A stretch of 64,000 nt of DNA from Trifolium pratense. Taxonomy: Eukaryota > Streptophyta > Magnoliopsida > Fabales > Fabaceae. The position numbers and the translations under genes are program-made. Where the stretch lies: contig NC_060059.1 in the NCBI RefSeq assembly GCF_020283565.1, positions 40,850,338 to 40,914,337 on the forward strand. Reading direction: 5' to 3'. This document shows, piece by piece, positions 62,222 through 64,000 of the stretch; position 1 is the first letter of the stretch; every line of letters starts with the position of its first letter. The notes under the pieces were generated by a model that was given only the letters and a program-made list of their open reading frames with translations, ran no database searches and was not told the origin of the DNA.

Positions 62222-62376
62222 TTTTTTTTTTTTGCTTTTACCACCAGTTCTGATTCGGGGGTCAGTTCTGACATCAAGTGGTTTCAGCCCCCTCCCGATC
62301 GCAGTTGCGGGGAATCGAACCGCGGTCCTCCCTACCAAGTTCAACGCCAATCACCACTGAACCAACTAACGATTAG
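62222..62376 (-). mobile_element. tRNA-derived SINE, family 2, best copy
   Basis: Read in reverse it starts near AATCGTTAGTTGGTTCAGTGG (box A-like), has GGTTCGATTCCCC (box B), then GGGAGGGGGCTGAAACCACTTG, CAGAACTGACCCCC, TGGTGGTAAAAGC and an A-tail of about 13. It is the best preserved of six family-2 copies in the window. Confidence 0.85.
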
Positions 62377-62519
62377 TAGATTTAAAGGTATTTATCCATC
62401 AACTAATAAGAACAAACTATATGCATGTGAAAGAAAAATTGGTTATAAATTAGTTGTAGGCATATTACATGTGAGTCTACTTATGTGACAATTGTTTTCA
62501 TTATCAAGAGCCGTTAACT

Positions 62520-62670
62520 GGATTTGGATTCTCTCCAATTTTTCCTAATGTTTTTTTTCCTTTTGCTTAATTCAATGGTTGATATATGAAGGAAGAGAGA
62601 GAGAGAATCAACCATTTGATTAAGCAAAAAGAGAAAAAACATGAGGAAAAATTAGAGACGATCCAAATCC
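62520..62670. mobile_element. Short foldback MITE
   Basis: The left arm GGATTTGGATTCTCTCCAAT and the right arm, ending TAGAGACGATCCAAATCC, pair. The stem continues with TTTTTCCT...AATGTTTTTT, TTTTGCTTAATTCAATGGTTGAT and its complement, around a (GA)n centre. 151 bp. A related half occurs at about 32043-32070. Confidence 0.8.
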
Positions 62671-62680
62671 CACCCATGTC

Positions 62681-63022
62681 CTCCATGATATATCACCCTA
62701 TGTTTGGATTGGTGGTACAAAATGGAATGGAGCGGAATGGAACATAATGGAATGGAGTGGAACGGAGCGGAATGGAGTAAAGATACCATTCCATTGTTTG
62801 GATATATTTTATAAATATTCATTCCATTGCATACACCCCAATTTGGAGGGGAAAGAAAATTAGAAGATTGGATGGTATGGGATGGAATGGGTTCCATTGT
62901 ATTCCATTCCACTCCATTCATTTTTTGCAAATCCAAACAATGGAACTTAGTTAGTTACCACTTCATTCCATTCCATTCCATCCTTTACCACCAATCCAAA
63001 CATAGGGTGATATATCATGGAG
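62681..63022. mobile_element. Foldback MITE with GGAATGGA arrays
   Basis: A perfect inverted repeat of about 37 bp (62681-62717 and its complement ending 63022) includes CCCTATGTTTGGATTGGTGG. Subterminal arrays of GGAATGGA units on the left (about 62719-62780) and TTCCATTCCA on the right (about 62880-62980) also pair. It lies 10 bp after the preceding MITE. 342 bp. Confidence 0.85.
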
Positions 63023-64000
63023 TAAAATTTTGTACTTGTCCGATTGATTGTTCACTCATATTTTTCATATTTCTATTTGTTAGGAAGGGGATTCTCTCTC
63101 TATTTAACCACTTCCTTTAGCATGTAGAAAATTAGTTATATGACTTTTGAATTGGTCATTGAGCCATCATTAAACATTACAATGACCCTTATAATCCGAT
63201 GACAGCTTGCAAGTCCATTTAAATTTGGTAGTCACGTTCAACAGTTAGGTTATTAAGAAATCAATTGATTTTGCATCGGCCGATTCCAATGTCAGATAAT
63301 TTTGATGCAACAAATAATCAAATTCTTTCAATAGAGTTTGTATATATAATAGCCTCCAAATCCATTTAAATGGTCAACTGATTGGAATGTAGTCGATAGT
63401 TAGTTAGCCAAATCATTTCACTCCAGTAGTGGAAAATACTATATGATTTGGTTACTTATTAATACATTAGTTAATCATATATATGCTAAATTTCACTTTT
63501 ATTGAAGCTATGGAGAGAGTACCAAATACTGACAAAGATTACCGACTTTCGGTGAGGTGAACGTGGAGCCAACGAGTTTTTAAGTAGGTGGGTGTTACAA
63601 AAGTGTTCGCCAACTTTGATAGGTAGTGTCAGCTAATCAGCGTTTGCCTGAATCAACAAAATCAGTTCTATTTCTAATTGAAAACAACAAATTAAAATAA
63701 AATCACCAAGTGGATATCTCGAGAACTAAAAGTGCCAAGCCTTTCGTAATAACATTTTTGGCATCATAATTTTTGAATTATTCTTATATATTTATGTGAC
63801 CAAATATCTTTCTCTTAGTCACACTTACAAAATGTTAATTTTTCATTTTATTCTTTTAATTTTTCATAAAGAATCAAAAAATTATTTTTATATTAATGAA
63901 AGTTTTGCTATAACTTTAATTTAACACATTTTACAAAAGATTGATTCCTTACTGATTTTGACAAAATCAATACACACGTGAAGAGTGACTCTGTACAATA
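63023..64000. other. Intergenic, nothing recognised
   Basis: AT-rich to the end of the window; no ORF above chance and no repeat ends. Confidence 0.4.

Overview
This is AT-rich plant nuclear DNA. Genes have many exons with GT-AG introns, and the gaps between them are packed with small transposable elements. The proteins read like a papilionoid legume. The repeats (Stowaway-type MITEs, a TRIM, tRNA-derived SINEs, a solo LTR) resemble the Medicago/Trifolium/Pisum group. I could not search a database, so the species is not fixed.

Layout. A RING E3 ligase of the SBP1/BOI class ends at 519 (3' part only), and a broken copy of its 3' end lies at about 4790-5232. Five apparently complete genes follow: a class-3 triacylglycerol lipase (+, 9903-13373, 5 exons, 470 aa), a long remorin (-, 18214-14358, 7 exons, 617 aa), trimethylguanosine synthase TGS1 with a WW domain (-, 30659-22876, 10 exons, 699 aa), an NDR-group AGC kinase (+, 34715-42910, 12 exons, 520 aa), and a COR27/COR28-like cold and clock regulator (+, 48218-51770, 4 exons, 182 aa). 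The last has a displaced fifth exon that suggests a C-terminal frameshift. I placed every exon by reading phase and splice sites by eye. All five models close in frame.

The rest is repeats: Stowaway-type MITEs flanked by TA, two Mutator-like foldbacks with direct-repeat flanks, hAT-like elements (two with 8-bp duplications), a small Helitron, two tRNA-derived SINE families, a complete TRIM plus two relics, a LINE relic, copia-like LTR pieces, large hairpins, and a 1383-bp solo LTR (60552-61934). From about 52 kb to the end I see no host gene.

The genes do not form a pathway. Lipase, remorin and TGS1 do match, from memory, a cluster on Arabidopsis chromosome 1, which suggests conserved microsynteny. 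The most unusual structure is an array of 13 GC-rich hairpin-like motifs, spaced as 21-23 bp doublets, inside the solo LTR. The COR27-like promoter carries two inverted evening elements and G-box/ABRE sites, which fits cold, light and clock control.
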